From Flavobacteriaceae bacterium (GTDB taxonomy: Bacteria > Bacteroidota > Bacteroidia > Flavobacteriales > Flavobacteriaceae): 45,195 bases of DNA. Every line of letters starts with the position of its first letter. The first letter of the stretch is position 1. Shown one piece after another: positions 33,398-42,259 of the stretch. The stretch is taken from contig CANGTL010000020.1 of the NCBI GenBank assembly GCA_947456815.1, positions 1-45,195 on the forward strand, written 5' to 3'. The notes under the pieces are model-generated. The model saw nothing but the letters and a program-made list of their open reading frames with translations. It had not been told where the DNA came from and ran no database searches. The position numbers were made by a program, and so were the translations under genes.

Positions 33398-36349
33398 TTA
33401 GTATTCTTTGTTGATATAAACCCAACCTGTTTTTGTTTTACCAGTTTCAAAATTGATGACGTAATAGTAAGTTCCGTCTGGCAGCTCATTTCCGTTGTCC
33501 GATCTGCCTTCCCATTCTTTTTTATAGTTTGTTTTCGAATAAACTTGGGTTCCATAACGGTTGAAAATCTGTAGCTTTTTGACATCCAAATTACTTAAAT
33601 CAAAGAAGTCATTAAGTTCGTCATCGTTAGGAGAGATGCCTTTTGGTATTTTGCAATATACAGAAGGAACATTGATACTTTGTGTTTTTTCACAACCATT
33701 CTCTGTAGCAACGGTTACCGTATATTCACCTTTTTTAGTAATGACTACCGATGCTGCATTCGAGATTATTTCATTTGTTTCATTGTACCATGTGAAAGTA
33801 GCACCAGAAACTTCATTTTGATTCAAACTTAAAACAAAATCATCTCCATCACAACCTGAATTGATAGTAAATTCGGGAGCTTTAATGATGTTAACCGTCA
33901 GAACGAAATTCGAAGCGCAAGTATTTACAATTGGTGTGAAAGTATAAACGCTTTCACCCAAAACGGAATAGTTTATTGATTCTGGTGACCAAAATCCAGG
34001 TATGCCATTGTCAGAGGTTGTGGGAAGTGCTATTGGCGGAACTTCTGTAATTGGTTGAATACAAGCATTAATATAGTTGCCAAAATTGAATTTAGGGGTT
34101 AAATTCGGAGGTAAAATTGTTACCTCTAATGTTGTAGAGGTCGCACATTGATTTGGGTCAGGAGTAAAAGTATACGTTGTATTTCCCAGTATTTGAGTAT
34201 TAATACCTACTGGATTCCATGTCCCTGTAATTGCATTATCTGAAAGAGTAGGTAATGGAGCATCAATTGGTGTCCCGAAACAATAGGCTGCGGACGGTCC
34301 AAAGGAGAAAATAGGTGCTGTTGTAGTACCATTCACAACTATTTCTAATGTTGTTGTTGACGCACATTGATTGGCATTAGGTGTGAAAGTATAAGTCGTA
34401 GTTACTAAATTATTAATAGATGGAGACCACGCTCCTGAAATGTTATTTAGCGAAATCGTCGGTAACGGCGCGAGCGTTCCTCCTGCACAAATAGCACTAA
34501 CTGGTGCAAAAGTGGGCAAAACATTATTGTCATTTACAACAATTTCGAGCGTTGTCGAATTTGCACATTGATTTGAAGCTGGAGTAAAAGTGTATGTTGT
34601 TGTTGTCGTATTGTTTAGTGGCGGAGACCATGTTCCTATGATGTTTTCTGCTGAAATTGTTGGCAACGGACCCAATATTTGTCCAGAACAAATAGGAATG
34701 ATAGGTTCAAAACTCGGAGTAATGGAATTATTAACTGTAATAGTTACAGATTTTGAAAGATTACACAATACTGTTGACCCAACAAAAGAGAGATCATCGA
34801 TGGCAAAATCGTTACCAATCGCAGCAGTTTCACGGTCGTAAATGCAGATTTGGGCAATTGTGTTTGTACCTGAATTCCAAACATATGAACGTTGCACCCA
34901 TCCGCAAGTGGTTGATGGAGCTAATGCACTTCCGATTATTGTCCCATTGATTACAATGTCAATGTTAGCGGGACTTGGAGTTGCTACGGTTTGAATCCAA
35001 TAACTAAAGGTGTAATTTTGATTTGGTGCAACAGCAATGGATTGACACCAAACTTTGTCATTACCGCTATTAACTAAAGAGCCGTCGACAACCATCATTT
35101 GTCCATTGCCAGCCGTATGATCGGTACAGTTAGAAAACCCTGATTCCCATGCATTGGCGTTGGTTACAATTCCATATGCGCGTTGAATTCCAGTTGGATT
35201 ATTTGGTGAATAGTAAACGTAATTGGTTTGAAAACCGATATTTCCCAATGAAAAATTGCCATTAAAAACAAGATTAGTACTAGTAGAACTGGTTGAAGTT
35301 ACCGTGTATGTTGTCGTTTGTGTTGGTGACACATTTGGATTTGAACTAGTTGGATTTACTAATGAACTATCTGGTGGAGTAGCGGTCCAATTGTATCCAG
35401 TTGTACTTCCACTAACATTTAAAGTAGTATTTCCTCCTAAACAAATGTTTGTGGGAGAACTGACAACTAAATTTGGCGGATCAGAAAGCACAATATTATT
35501 AATACTAATTTCACCATCTGCGGCTTCAAGTACTCTGATACTATAGGTTCCAGCAGATAGACCTGTAAAAACGCCAGTAGAATTATTTACCTGAATTGGA
35601 GAATCAACAAAATAAACGTACGGTAAATTAGCGCCTGCTGCATAGGCAATAATATAACCGTCATTCGCTCCAGGACAAGAAGGATTTACAGCAGAATAGG
35701 TAAGGGTTAATGGCTGTGGTGGACCTTTCAATTCAAAGTCATCTACAGCAAAATCGTTTCCAATGGCATTGGTGTTATTGTCCCATAACTCGAAATTGAC
35801 GCAACTATTTGTCGGAGTAAAAGTATAAACGACTTGCTGCCATCCACTACTTGGTAGTGGTGCAAGTGAAAAACCAGCCACTAGCGTAATATTAGAGGCA
35901 TTATTAAATTGATAACCGATATCCGCCCGAGTGCTAATGTTGGTCACCTGAATTGAAACTGATTTTATCCAATAACTAAAAGTATATGTTGTGCCAACAG
36001 TTAAACCGCAGATTCCTCCGCCGTTGTTACCGGCTCGCCAAAATCTTTGCGAACCACCTGTTGATGTTGCGTCAACTACCAACATATTTCCAGATCCAGT
36101 GGTATGATCTCCCCCTGAAATAAAGAAATTGGTATTCATTGGCTGTGGGTTCGTGGTAATTGCGTAATTACCCGGAGAGGTTGTTCCAGAAAATGGTGCG
36201 GAAATATTATTGTATAATGAACTGTTGATACTGAAACCAACGCCGTTGCCACCACTTTCAAAGTCGCCGTTATTGAGCAAATTTTGAGCTTTACTTATAT
36301 TGATGTAAGCTAGCGTCAGGCAAAGGAAATACAAGTACTTTCTTTTCAT
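33398..36349 (-). CDS. SprB-like surface adhesin with T9SS type B sorting domain
   Basis: A 983-residue secreted protein. The ATG at 36349 was chosen because it opens the signal peptide MKRKYLYFLCLTLAYINISKA; an in-frame ATG 28 codons earlier would put an untypical sequence in front. Two lectin/CBM-like modules start NNGDFESG and FNGNFSLGN and end FAVDDFELKG and FAIDDLSFVG; one SprB-type repeat PSCPGANDGYI lies between. Four to five tandem modules follow, each with ICSGQ/ICAGG and TYTFTPxxNQCAxxTT patterns. The C-terminus (IPKGISPNDDELNDFF, IFNRYGTQVYSK, WEGRSDNGNELPDGTYYYVI) is the gliding-motility-associated type B signal. It is likely exported by T9SS and displayed with the SprF-like partner. 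Confidence 0.93.
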   Translation of the reverse strand: MKRKYLYFLCLTLAYINISKAQNLLNNGDFESGGNGVGFSINSSLYNNISAPFSGTTSPGNYAITTNPQPMNTNFFISGGDHTTGSGNMLVVDATSTGGSQRFWRAGNNGGGICGLTVGTTYTFSYWIKSVSIQVTNISTRADIGYQFNNASNITLVAGFSLAPLPSSGWQQVVYTFTPTNSCVNFELWDNNTNAIGNDFAVDDFELKGPPQPLTLTYSAVNPSCPGANDGYIIAYAAGANLPYVYFVDSPIQVNNSTGVFTGLSAGTYSIRVLEAADGEISINNIVLSDPPNLVVSSPTNICLGGNTTLNVSGSTTGYNWTATPPDSSLVNPTSSNPNVSPTQTTTYTVTSTSSTSTNLVFNGNFSLGNIGFQTNYVYYSPNNPTGIQRAYGIVTNANAWESGFSNCTDHTAGNGQMMVVDGSLVNSGNDKVWCQSIAVAPNQNYTFSYWIQTVATPSPANIDIVINGTIIGSALAPSTTCGWVQRSYVWNSGTNTIAQICIYDRETAAIGNDFAIDDLSFVGSTVLCNLSKSVTITVNNSITPSFEPIIPICSGQILGPLPTISAENIIGTWSPPLNNTTTTTYTFTPASNQCANSTTLEIVVNDNNVLPTFAPVSAICAGGTLAPLPTISLNNISGAWSPSINNLVTTTYTFTPNANQCASTTTLEIVVNGTTTAPIFSFGPSAAYCFGTPIDAPLPTLSDNAITGTWNPVGINTQILGNTTYTFTPDPNQCATSTTLEVTILPPNLTPKFNFGNYINACIQPITEVPPIALPTTSDNGIPGFWSPESINYSVLGESVYTFTPIVNTCASNFVLTVNIIKAPEFTINSGCDGDDFVLSLNQNEVSGATFTWYNETNEIISNAASVVITKKGEYTVTVATENGCEKTQSINVPSVYCKIPKGISPNDDELNDFFDLSNLDVKKLQIFNRYGTQVYSKTNYKKEWEGRSDNGNELPDGTYYYVINFETGKTKTGWVYINKEY

Positions 36350-36475
36350 AAAACTAATTGTTGTGTTAATAATTTGACAATCAAAATGTGAAATAATACA
36401 AATGACTTTTGAAATATAAAGGAAAATGACCAAAATTGCCGTCAGACAATCCGCAAAAACGCCGTGTAGGTAGAT

Positions 36476-36856
36476 TTACTTATTCACTTTGGTTATGTTT
36501 TTCAATACAGCTTTATCGCTGTAATTGATAACTTCTAGTAATATAATTTGATTTCTAACCGTTTTGCCTTCAATTATATAACGTTTTCCACTTCCCACTT
36601 TTATATTACTTTGATCAAAGTCGACATCACCGTATGTAAGTGTATTTTTGATATCTGTGGAGTCAATCCAACCTTGAGAAAGTATCGACGAAGCTTCATT
36701 GGAATAGGCAAAAGGTTTGTTTCGTAAGTCGTTCAATACACGTGCATTAGGAAAATAATTACAACGCGTGTCTTTACCTATAAACATTGCAGTGACGAAG
36801 AATAATCCAAATGTAAATCCGATTAAGTAGTATGCAAAACGATAGCGTAATCTCAT
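36476..36856 (-). CDS. Small membrane-anchored DUF4258-like protein
   Basis: A 126-residue protein with one N-terminal hydrophobic helix (YRFAYYLIGFTFGLFFVTAMFI), probably facing the periplasm. From memory it resembles flavobacterial DUF4258 proteins, for example by the segments YFPNARVLNDLRNKPFAYS, YGDVDFDQSN and YIIEGKTVRNQIILLEV. Function is unknown. It follows the alanine-dehydrogenase-like gene by 36 bases on the same strand, an arrangement I recall from other flavobacteria. Confidence 0.7.
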   Translation of the reverse strand: MRLRYRFAYYLIGFTFGLFFVTAMFIGKDTRCNYFPNARVLNDLRNKPFAYSNEASSILSQGWIDSTDIKNTLTYGDVDFDQSNIKVGSGKRYIIEGKTVRNQIILLEVINYSDKAVLKNITKVNK

Positions 36857-36892
36857 GTTTTATTTTTTTGGCAAATGTAACGTAAAGTTGCT

Positions 36893-38086
36893 TTAAAACA
36901 CAATTAAATTAATGTCGCTATCAGGCAAGTCAAACCAGTCACCAATGGCTTTATTTGTTAATATTCCATGATATAAATAGACTCCATTTTTCAAGCCTTT
37001 ATTACATCTGATTGCACTTTCAATTCCGCCATCATCGGCGATTTGTAGCAGATAGGGTGTTATTATATTACTGATTGATAATGAGGCAGTTTTGGAATAA
37101 CGAGATGGAATGTTTGGGACGCAATAATGCACAACGTTGTGTTTGATAAAAGTTGGTTTTTCGTGGGTTGTTATTTCAGAAGTTTCAAAACATCCTCCTG
37201 TGTCTATACTTACGTCAACAATAACGGCTCCCTTCTTCATATGCTCCACCATAGTTTCTGTTACAACGACAGGGCAGCGATCTTTGCCACGCATCGCTCC
37301 AATCGCAACATCACAGCGACGTAGCGCTTTCAAGAGTGCTTTAGGCTGAATTGTTGAAGTAAAAATACGTTGACTTAAATTATTTTGTAAACGACGCAGT
37401 TTTGTAATAGAATTGTCGAAAACCTTAACATTCGCTCCTAGTCCTAATGCCGTTTTAGCAGCAAATTCACCAACTGTCCCCGCACCTAATATGACAACGT
37501 CTGTTGGAGGAACCCCTGTAATATTTCCAAAAAGCAATCCTTTCCCAAATTGATTGTTAATCATTAATTCTGCGGCTACTAAGATTGAAGCTGTCCCAGC
37601 AATTTCACTTAATGATTTTACTGCAGGATAGGACCCGTCTTCATCTTTGATATATTCAAAAGCCAATGCGGTGATTTTCTTTTTCGCCAGTGCCTCAAAA
37701 TACTCCTTTTTTCTGGTCTTTAACTGAATGGCAGAGATTACGATTGTTTGAGGATTCACAAGCTTTACTTCGGCCATTGTCAGAGGCTCAACTTTTAATA
37801 ACATGGGGCAACTTAGTACTTTTGCGGTATCGTTGGTAATTTCGGCTCCGGCATCGCTATATTCTTTGTCAGTATAACTAGAGCTCAACCCAGCACCAGA
37901 TTCAAGCATTACACGATGACCATGAGTGGTCAAAGAATTGACAGCGTCTGGAGTCAAACAAATTCTGCGTTCTTGATAACTAGTTTCTTTTGGAATTCCA
38001 ATGAAGAGTTCACTTTTGTGTCTTGCAATTTCAAGTTTTTCCTCCTGAGGAAGCAATTGCTGTTTGGTAAATGGAGTCAATCCCAT
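36893..38086 (-). CDS. Alanine dehydrogenase-like protein
   Basis: A 397-residue NAD-binding oxidoreductase of the alanine dehydrogenase / transhydrogenase-alpha fold. Typical are FIGIPKETSYQERRICLTP, SGAGLSSSYTDKEYSDAGAE, the Rossmann motif VVILGAGTVGEFAAKTALGL and IGAMRGKDRCPVVVTETMV, VDVSIDTGGCFETS. The catalytic histidine region of classical enzymes (YLHLA) reads ISAIQLKTRKK here, and the SEIAG segment lacks the following arginine (IAGTAS), so alanine oxidation should not be assumed. The form appears common to flavobacteria, which speaks for a conserved but perhaps different activity. An extended 25-residue N-terminus precedes the usual start. Confidence 0.85.
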   Translation of the reverse strand: MGLTPFTKQQLLPQEEKLEIARHKSELFIGIPKETSYQERRICLTPDAVNSLTTHGHRVMLESGAGLSSSYTDKEYSDAGAEITNDTAKVLSCPMLLKVEPLTMAEVKLVNPQTIVISAIQLKTRKKEYFEALAKKKITALAFEYIKDEDGSYPAVKSLSEIAGTASILVAAELMINNQFGKGLLFGNITGVPPTDVVILGAGTVGEFAAKTALGLGANVKVFDNSITKLRRLQNNLSQRIFTSTIQPKALLKALRRCDVAIGAMRGKDRCPVVVTETMVEHMKKGAVIVDVSIDTGGCFETSEITTHEKPTFIKHNVVHYCVPNIPSRYSKTASLSISNIITPYLLQIADDGGIESAIRCNKGLKNGVYLYHGILTNKAIGDWFDLPDSDINLIVF

Positions 38087-38175
38087 AATGCTTAATACTA
38101 TTTTCGGTCTAAGTTATGAAAAAGTGATTAAGTAGACAACTTTTAATTTAGAGTTAGTGATATTTGGTCTGACTA

Positions 38176-38583
38176 TCAGGAAAACTCCAATTCTCGTTCA
38201 TCGTCTGAGATTACTTTGATCTTAATAACGCTATGTTCGTTGGGAATTAATGTCGGAATTTTTTCGGCCCATTCAACAAAACACCAATGACCAGAATAAA
38301 GGTATTCTTCGATGCCCATATCGTAGGCTTCAGACTCATTTTTTAGGCGATAAACATCGAAGTGGTAAACAGCATCTTCCTCATCGGTTTTGTATTCGTT
38401 AACCAAGGAAAAAGTGGGACTGCTAGTTGTATCTGCAACACCAATAGATTTTGCTAACGCTTTGATTAACGTCGTTTTACCAGCCCCCATTTCACCATAA
38501 AAAAGAATTACTTTTTTAGGATTTTTCGCCAGAATCATTTTGGATACTGAACTAATTTCATCTAAAGAAAAAACAATTTTCAA
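38176..38583 (-). CDS. tsaE: tRNA threonylcarbamoyladenosine biosynthesis ATPase TsaE
   Basis: A P-loop ATPase of the complex that installs t6A at position 37 of ANN-decoding tRNAs. Walker A is GEMGAGKTT, followed by SPTFSLVNEY and YHFDVYRL, then the late WCFVEWAEKIP. TTG at 38583 is preferred as start: it gives MKIVFSLDEISS, the family's normal beginning, right behind the porX stop at 38588. An in-frame ATG at 38619 would overlap the end of porX by 32 bases and add 12 residues unlike the family. It is coupled to porX on the same transcript. Confidence 0.93.
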   Translation of the reverse strand: MKIVFSLDEISSVSKMILAKNPKKVILFYGEMGAGKTTLIKALAKSIGVADTTSSPTFSLVNEYKTDEEDAVYHFDVYRLKNESEAYDMGIEEYLYSGHWCFVEWAEKIPTLIPNEHSVIKIKVISDDERELEFS

Positions 38584-38587
38584 AGCG

Positions 38588-40168
38588 CTATTTTGGGTTA
38601 AAGACCATAAATGGGACAATCATTTCTTCTAATGAAATACCACCATGTTGATAGGTGTTTCTATAATAACTTACATAGTGATTATAGTTGTTTACATACG
38701 CAAGAAAATAATCGTTTTTTGCAAAGATATAGGAACTGCTCATATTGATTGCCGGTAGTCCAATTTTTTTTGGGTCTTTTACTGCATAAACATCACGTTC
38801 TTCGTAGGTAAGACTTCGTCCCGTTTTATATCGTAGGTTCAAACTGGTATTCTTATCTCCGATTACTTTTGATGGATTTTTAACATTGATGGTACCGTGA
38901 TCTGTAGTAATTATCAACTTGAACCCCATTTTTTGAGCATGTTGGATAATTTCTAATAGGGGAGAATTTTTGAACCAACTTAGCGTTAAAGAGCGATACG
39001 CTTTGTCATCTGAAGCCAATTCTTTAACCACGTCCATTTCAGTCTTAGCATGCGACAACATATCGACAAAATTATAAACCACTGTAACTAACTGATTGTC
39101 TTTTAATGCTTTAAAATTGTCTGCAAGTTTTTTACCATTTGCTAAGTTGGTAATTTTGAAATACTCCTGTTTTATATTGAGCCCCAGTCTCTTTAGATGG
39201 GCTTCCAAAAATTCCGCCTCGTACAAATTTTTCCCACCATCTTCGACATCATTTTTCCAGTATTGTGGAAATTGTTTTTCCATTTCCGAAGGCATTAAAC
39301 CTGAAAATATGGCATTACGGGCGTACTGCGTTGCAGTTGGAAGTATGGCATAATAGGGAACTTCTTTTTCCAGTTTATAATGATTTGCGACCACATTTTC
39401 TATAACTTTCCATTGGTCATAGCGCAAATTATCAATTACAACAAATAAAATTGGCTTGTCCTTTTTTGTTAGCTCTGGTACTACCAACTCGCGAAATAGT
39501 TGATGAGATTGTAATGGTTTATTAACTTTGTTTGCACTCGATGCCTTTCCGATAGGCTCTGAAAACCAAGATTCATAATTTCTTTCTATAAATTTCCCGA
39601 ACTGCATATTTGCTTCTACTTTTTGAGATTCCAAGATTTCAATCATACTTTGATCTTGAATGTTCTCTAATTCTAGTTCCCAGAAAATCAATTTCTTGTA
39701 GCAATCAACCCACTCGTCGTGAGAGTTAACCATTGCCATATCCATAGCAATTTTCCGAAATTCTTTTTGATAATCTAAAGTAGTTTTTTGTGAAATTAAC
39801 CTAGAGTGATCCAAGTTTTTCTTGATGCTTAGTAGTATTTGATTGGGATTTACAGGTTTTATTAAATAGTCTGCTATTTTTGAACCAATCGCCTCTTCCA
39901 TAATATATTCTTCCTCACTTTTTGTAATCATGATTACAGGCGTAGAAGACTTCTTTTCTTTGATCTCTGACAACGTTTCAAGTCCACTCATTCCAGGCAT
40001 ATTCTCATCTAAGAAAACAATATCAAAATTTCCTTCGTCAAAAATATCTATTGCGTCTCGCCCATTGTTGCAAGTCGTAACCACGTAATCTTTCTTTTCT
40101 AAAAATATAATATGTGGTTTAAGTAAATCAATTTCGTCGTCAACCCAAAGTATTTTGATTTTTTCCAT
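38588..40168 (-). CDS. porX: T9SS response regulator / PglZ phosphatase PorX
   Basis: A 526-residue fusion of a receiver domain and a PglZ (alkaline phosphatase superfamily) domain, matching PorX. The receiver has VDDE (9-12), the phosphorylation site D54 in VFLDENMPGMSG, and a TK pair in IMITKSEEE. The PglZ part shows VVIDNLRYDQW, the nucleophile region LPTATQYARN (about 276-285) and metal ligands in ITTDHGTINV. PorX controls T9SS gene expression and acts as a nucleotide phosphodiesterase. The start MEKIKILWVDDE at 40168 is used; the earlier ATG (40198) adds ten untypical residues. It precedes tsaE closely; its histidine kinase PorY is not in this window. Confidence 0.95.
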   Translation of the reverse strand: MEKIKILWVDDEIDLLKPHIIFLEKKDYVVTTCNNGRDAIDIFDEGNFDIVFLDENMPGMSGLETLSEIKEKKSSTPVIMITKSEEEYIMEEAIGSKIADYLIKPVNPNQILLSIKKNLDHSRLISQKTTLDYQKEFRKIAMDMAMVNSHDEWVDCYKKLIFWELELENIQDQSMIEILESQKVEANMQFGKFIERNYESWFSEPIGKASSANKVNKPLQSHQLFRELVVPELTKKDKPILFVVIDNLRYDQWKVIENVVANHYKLEKEVPYYAILPTATQYARNAIFSGLMPSEMEKQFPQYWKNDVEDGGKNLYEAEFLEAHLKRLGLNIKQEYFKITNLANGKKLADNFKALKDNQLVTVVYNFVDMLSHAKTEMDVVKELASDDKAYRSLTLSWFKNSPLLEIIQHAQKMGFKLIITTDHGTINVKNPSKVIGDKNTSLNLRYKTGRSLTYEERDVYAVKDPKKIGLPAINMSSSYIFAKNDYFLAYVNNYNHYVSYYRNTYQHGGISLEEMIVPFMVFNPK

Positions 40169-40310
40169 TTCTGATTTGATTTTAGAAGGCGAGGGCAATT
40201 TAGTACTAAAAAAACGATGAGTTCTTAATTTTATTGTAAATATTATTTAATACTAAAGTATTTTTTGTCAATAAATATACTCGTTTGGAGCTTATTCATA
40301 TTGCAAAATT

Positions 40311-40344
40311 TTGTCTTTCAATTTAGTAAGAATGATTACATTTG
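40311..40344 (+). promoter_or_regulatory. Promoter of the 40372 membrane protein gene
   Basis: TTG at 40311-40313, 23 bases, then TACATTTG at 40337-40344: an exact Bacteroidota promoter at the upper end of the allowed spacing. The ATG follows 28 bases after the -7 element. Confidence 0.65.
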
Positions 40345-40371
40345 TTTTGCAAATAATCGAAGAGAATTAGC

Positions 40372-40860
40372 ATGGATTCTGTAACTCAATATTTTAGTGA
40401 AGAAAAAAAAGAAAGTGTTTTTTTTATATCTCTGGGTTTCCTCGCATGTTTAATTGCTGTTTTCTACCTTTTTGTAAAAAAACAGCCGTTTTACAATGGA
40501 ATATCGTATGCCTTTATTGCTATTGGTTTGATTCAATTAGTGGTAGGGATATCAGTCTATTTTCGTTGCGATATTGACACGGTGAGAGTTTTGCATTTTA
40601 TAGAAAAAGAGCGAAAGAGTATCAAAGATTATGAAATTCCAAGGATGGAGCTAGTCATGAAGAATTTCGTGATTTATCGCTGGGTTGAGATTGGGTTGAT
40701 TGTGTTTGGTTTGGTACTTTTTCTTCGTTTTGAGGAGAAATCCTTGGGAAATGGACTCGGGATTGGACTTTTTATACAGGCTTCAATAATGCTTTTCCTA
40801 GATTATTTGGCTGAGAAAAGAGGAAGATTTTATTTGAACTATTTGATCTCATTGTCCTAA
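40372..40860 (+). CDS. Small four-helix membrane protein
   Basis: A 162-residue integral membrane protein that I do not recognise. Hydrophobic segments: FFISLGFLACLIAVFYLFV (about 17-36), YAFIAIGLIQLVVGISVYF (46-64), WVEIGLIVFGLVLFLRF (105-121) and GIGLFIQASIMLFLDYL (129-145). The loop between helices two and three (66-100) is basic and faces the cytoplasm by the positive-inside rule. It has its own promoter and its 3' end is 46 bases before the next cargo gene. A role cannot be derived from the sequence. Confidence 0.8.
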   Translation: MDSVTQYFSEEKKESVFFISLGFLACLIAVFYLFVKKQPFYNGISYAFIAIGLIQLVVGISVYFRCDIDTVRVLHFIEKERKSIKDYEIPRMELVMKNFVIYRWVEIGLIVFGLVLFLRFEEKSLGNGLGIGLFIQASIMLFLDYLAEKRGRFYLNYLISLS

Positions 40861-40905
40861 ATACGAAAATTCAATAGAATAAATTAATTAGTCATATTGT
40901 ACTTT

Positions 40906-42219
40906 ATGAAAACAAAATTATCAATTTTATTTGCTTTGGCTTGTATCCAAATTCAAGCACAAGCCACCTACAATTCGAATCAGTATGCTGCCATAGGTGA
41001 TATCTTTTATTTGACTGCAGCAAATAACTTGGCGTTAGATTATGAAGCTACAGGGGCTAATTTCAATTGGGACTTTTCTTCATTGACGGGAACTTCACAG
41101 AGTCAGTTGCAATTTAGAAATCCCACATCAACGGGTTTTTTATGGCTTTTTATTTATAATTCCAATAACACGAATTTAGCTGCAACAAATAATGATCCGC
41201 AAACTTTGAATTCGCCAGGTCAGGTGGTTCAAATTACAGATGCTAATGATTTTTATAAGAAATCTTCAACAGACTTGCGACAAACAGGTAGTGCTTCAAA
41301 AATTAATTACAATGGTACCCAAATACCACTTACAAATCAATATGCAGATTCCGATATTATCTATCGTTTTCCGATTCAATATGGAAATACAGATACTGAC
41401 AATTCTGCCTATACCATCAATATTCCAACTTTATTGTACCAAGAAAATACCCTTGAACGCACCAATGAAGTAGATGGTTGGGGAAGTTTAAGTACACCTT
41501 ATGGCAATTATACTAATGTCTTGAGAATGAAAACAAACCTGGTTTCTAACGATTCTATTGCGTTGCTGGGAAACGGATTGCCACGAACCATCAGAACAAC
41601 AAGAGAATTTAAATGGTTTGATACCACACAAAAAATTCCCGTGCTTAAGGTAACGCAAAGTGATGCGACTGGAAGTTGGGTTACAACCAACGTTGAGTAT
41701 TTAGATGCACAGCGTGATTTTCAAACGATTGCATTATTTTCGTATGCGCCTCAAAACCCAGCCGCAGGTGATACGGTTTATTTTCAAAATTTAAGTACAA
41801 ATGCAACGACTTTTACTTGGGATTTTGGTGATCCAGCAAGTGGCGCCTTAAACACAAGTTCAGACGAATTTCCGACGCATGATTTTGCTGCCGACGGCAC
41901 ATATACGGTTCAATTGACTGCTAGTAATGGAACTTTTACGCAAACATATAGTATGGTTATAATTGTTGGAAGTTTAGGTGCATCGCAATTCGATTTGAGT
42001 GCAACGACCGCTGTTTTTCCTAATCCATTTTCAGCCAAGTTTAAAGTTAATAAGCCTTTAATAGATGCGCAGTACACTTTGACTTCTATCAATGGACAAA
42101 CTATTTTTGTTGGAAAAGATATTGAAAACAAGGATTTTAGTGATTTACCTTCAGGTATATATATCTTAACCGCTTCGAATGATAAAGAAGTAGCGCAGTA
42201 TAAATTAATTAAACAATAA
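40906..42219 (+). CDS. Secreted protein with PKD domain and T9SS type A sorting domain
   Basis: A 437-residue cargo of the type IX secretion system. Signal peptide MKTKLSILFALACIQIQAQ (cleavage after AQA likely), a beta-rich N-terminal part beginning YNSNQYAAIGDIFYL, a PKD module (about 285-345, TFTWDFGDPASGALN and DGTYTVQLTASNG), and the C-terminal type A signal with FPNPFSAKFKV, SINGQTIFVG, SDLPSGIYILTAS and the final YKLIKQ. The start is ATG 40906; a TTG nine bases earlier is in frame but would weaken the signal peptide. Function of the central part is unknown. Confidence 0.93.
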   Translation: MKTKLSILFALACIQIQAQATYNSNQYAAIGDIFYLTAANNLALDYEATGANFNWDFSSLTGTSQSQLQFRNPTSTGFLWLFIYNSNNTNLAATNNDPQTLNSPGQVVQITDANDFYKKSSTDLRQTGSASKINYNGTQIPLTNQYADSDIIYRFPIQYGNTDTDNSAYTINIPTLLYQENTLERTNEVDGWGSLSTPYGNYTNVLRMKTNLVSNDSIALLGNGLPRTIRTTREFKWFDTTQKIPVLKVTQSDATGSWVTTNVEYLDAQRDFQTIALFSYAPQNPAAGDTVYFQNLSTNATTFTWDFGDPASGALNTSSDEFPTHDFAADGTYTVQLTASNGTFTQTYSMVIIVGSLGASQFDLSATTAVFPNPFSAKFKVNKPLIDAQYTLTSINGQTIFVGKDIENKDFSDLPSGIYILTASNDKEVAQYKLIKQ

Positions 42220-42259
42220 TGTACTTTTTTGACTTCTTGAATACCTAAATTTTGAAACA

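Noticed and set aside
36350..36433. Extension of the adhesin by 28 residues
   Set aside because: It would place an untypical segment in front of a perfect signal peptide starting at 36349.
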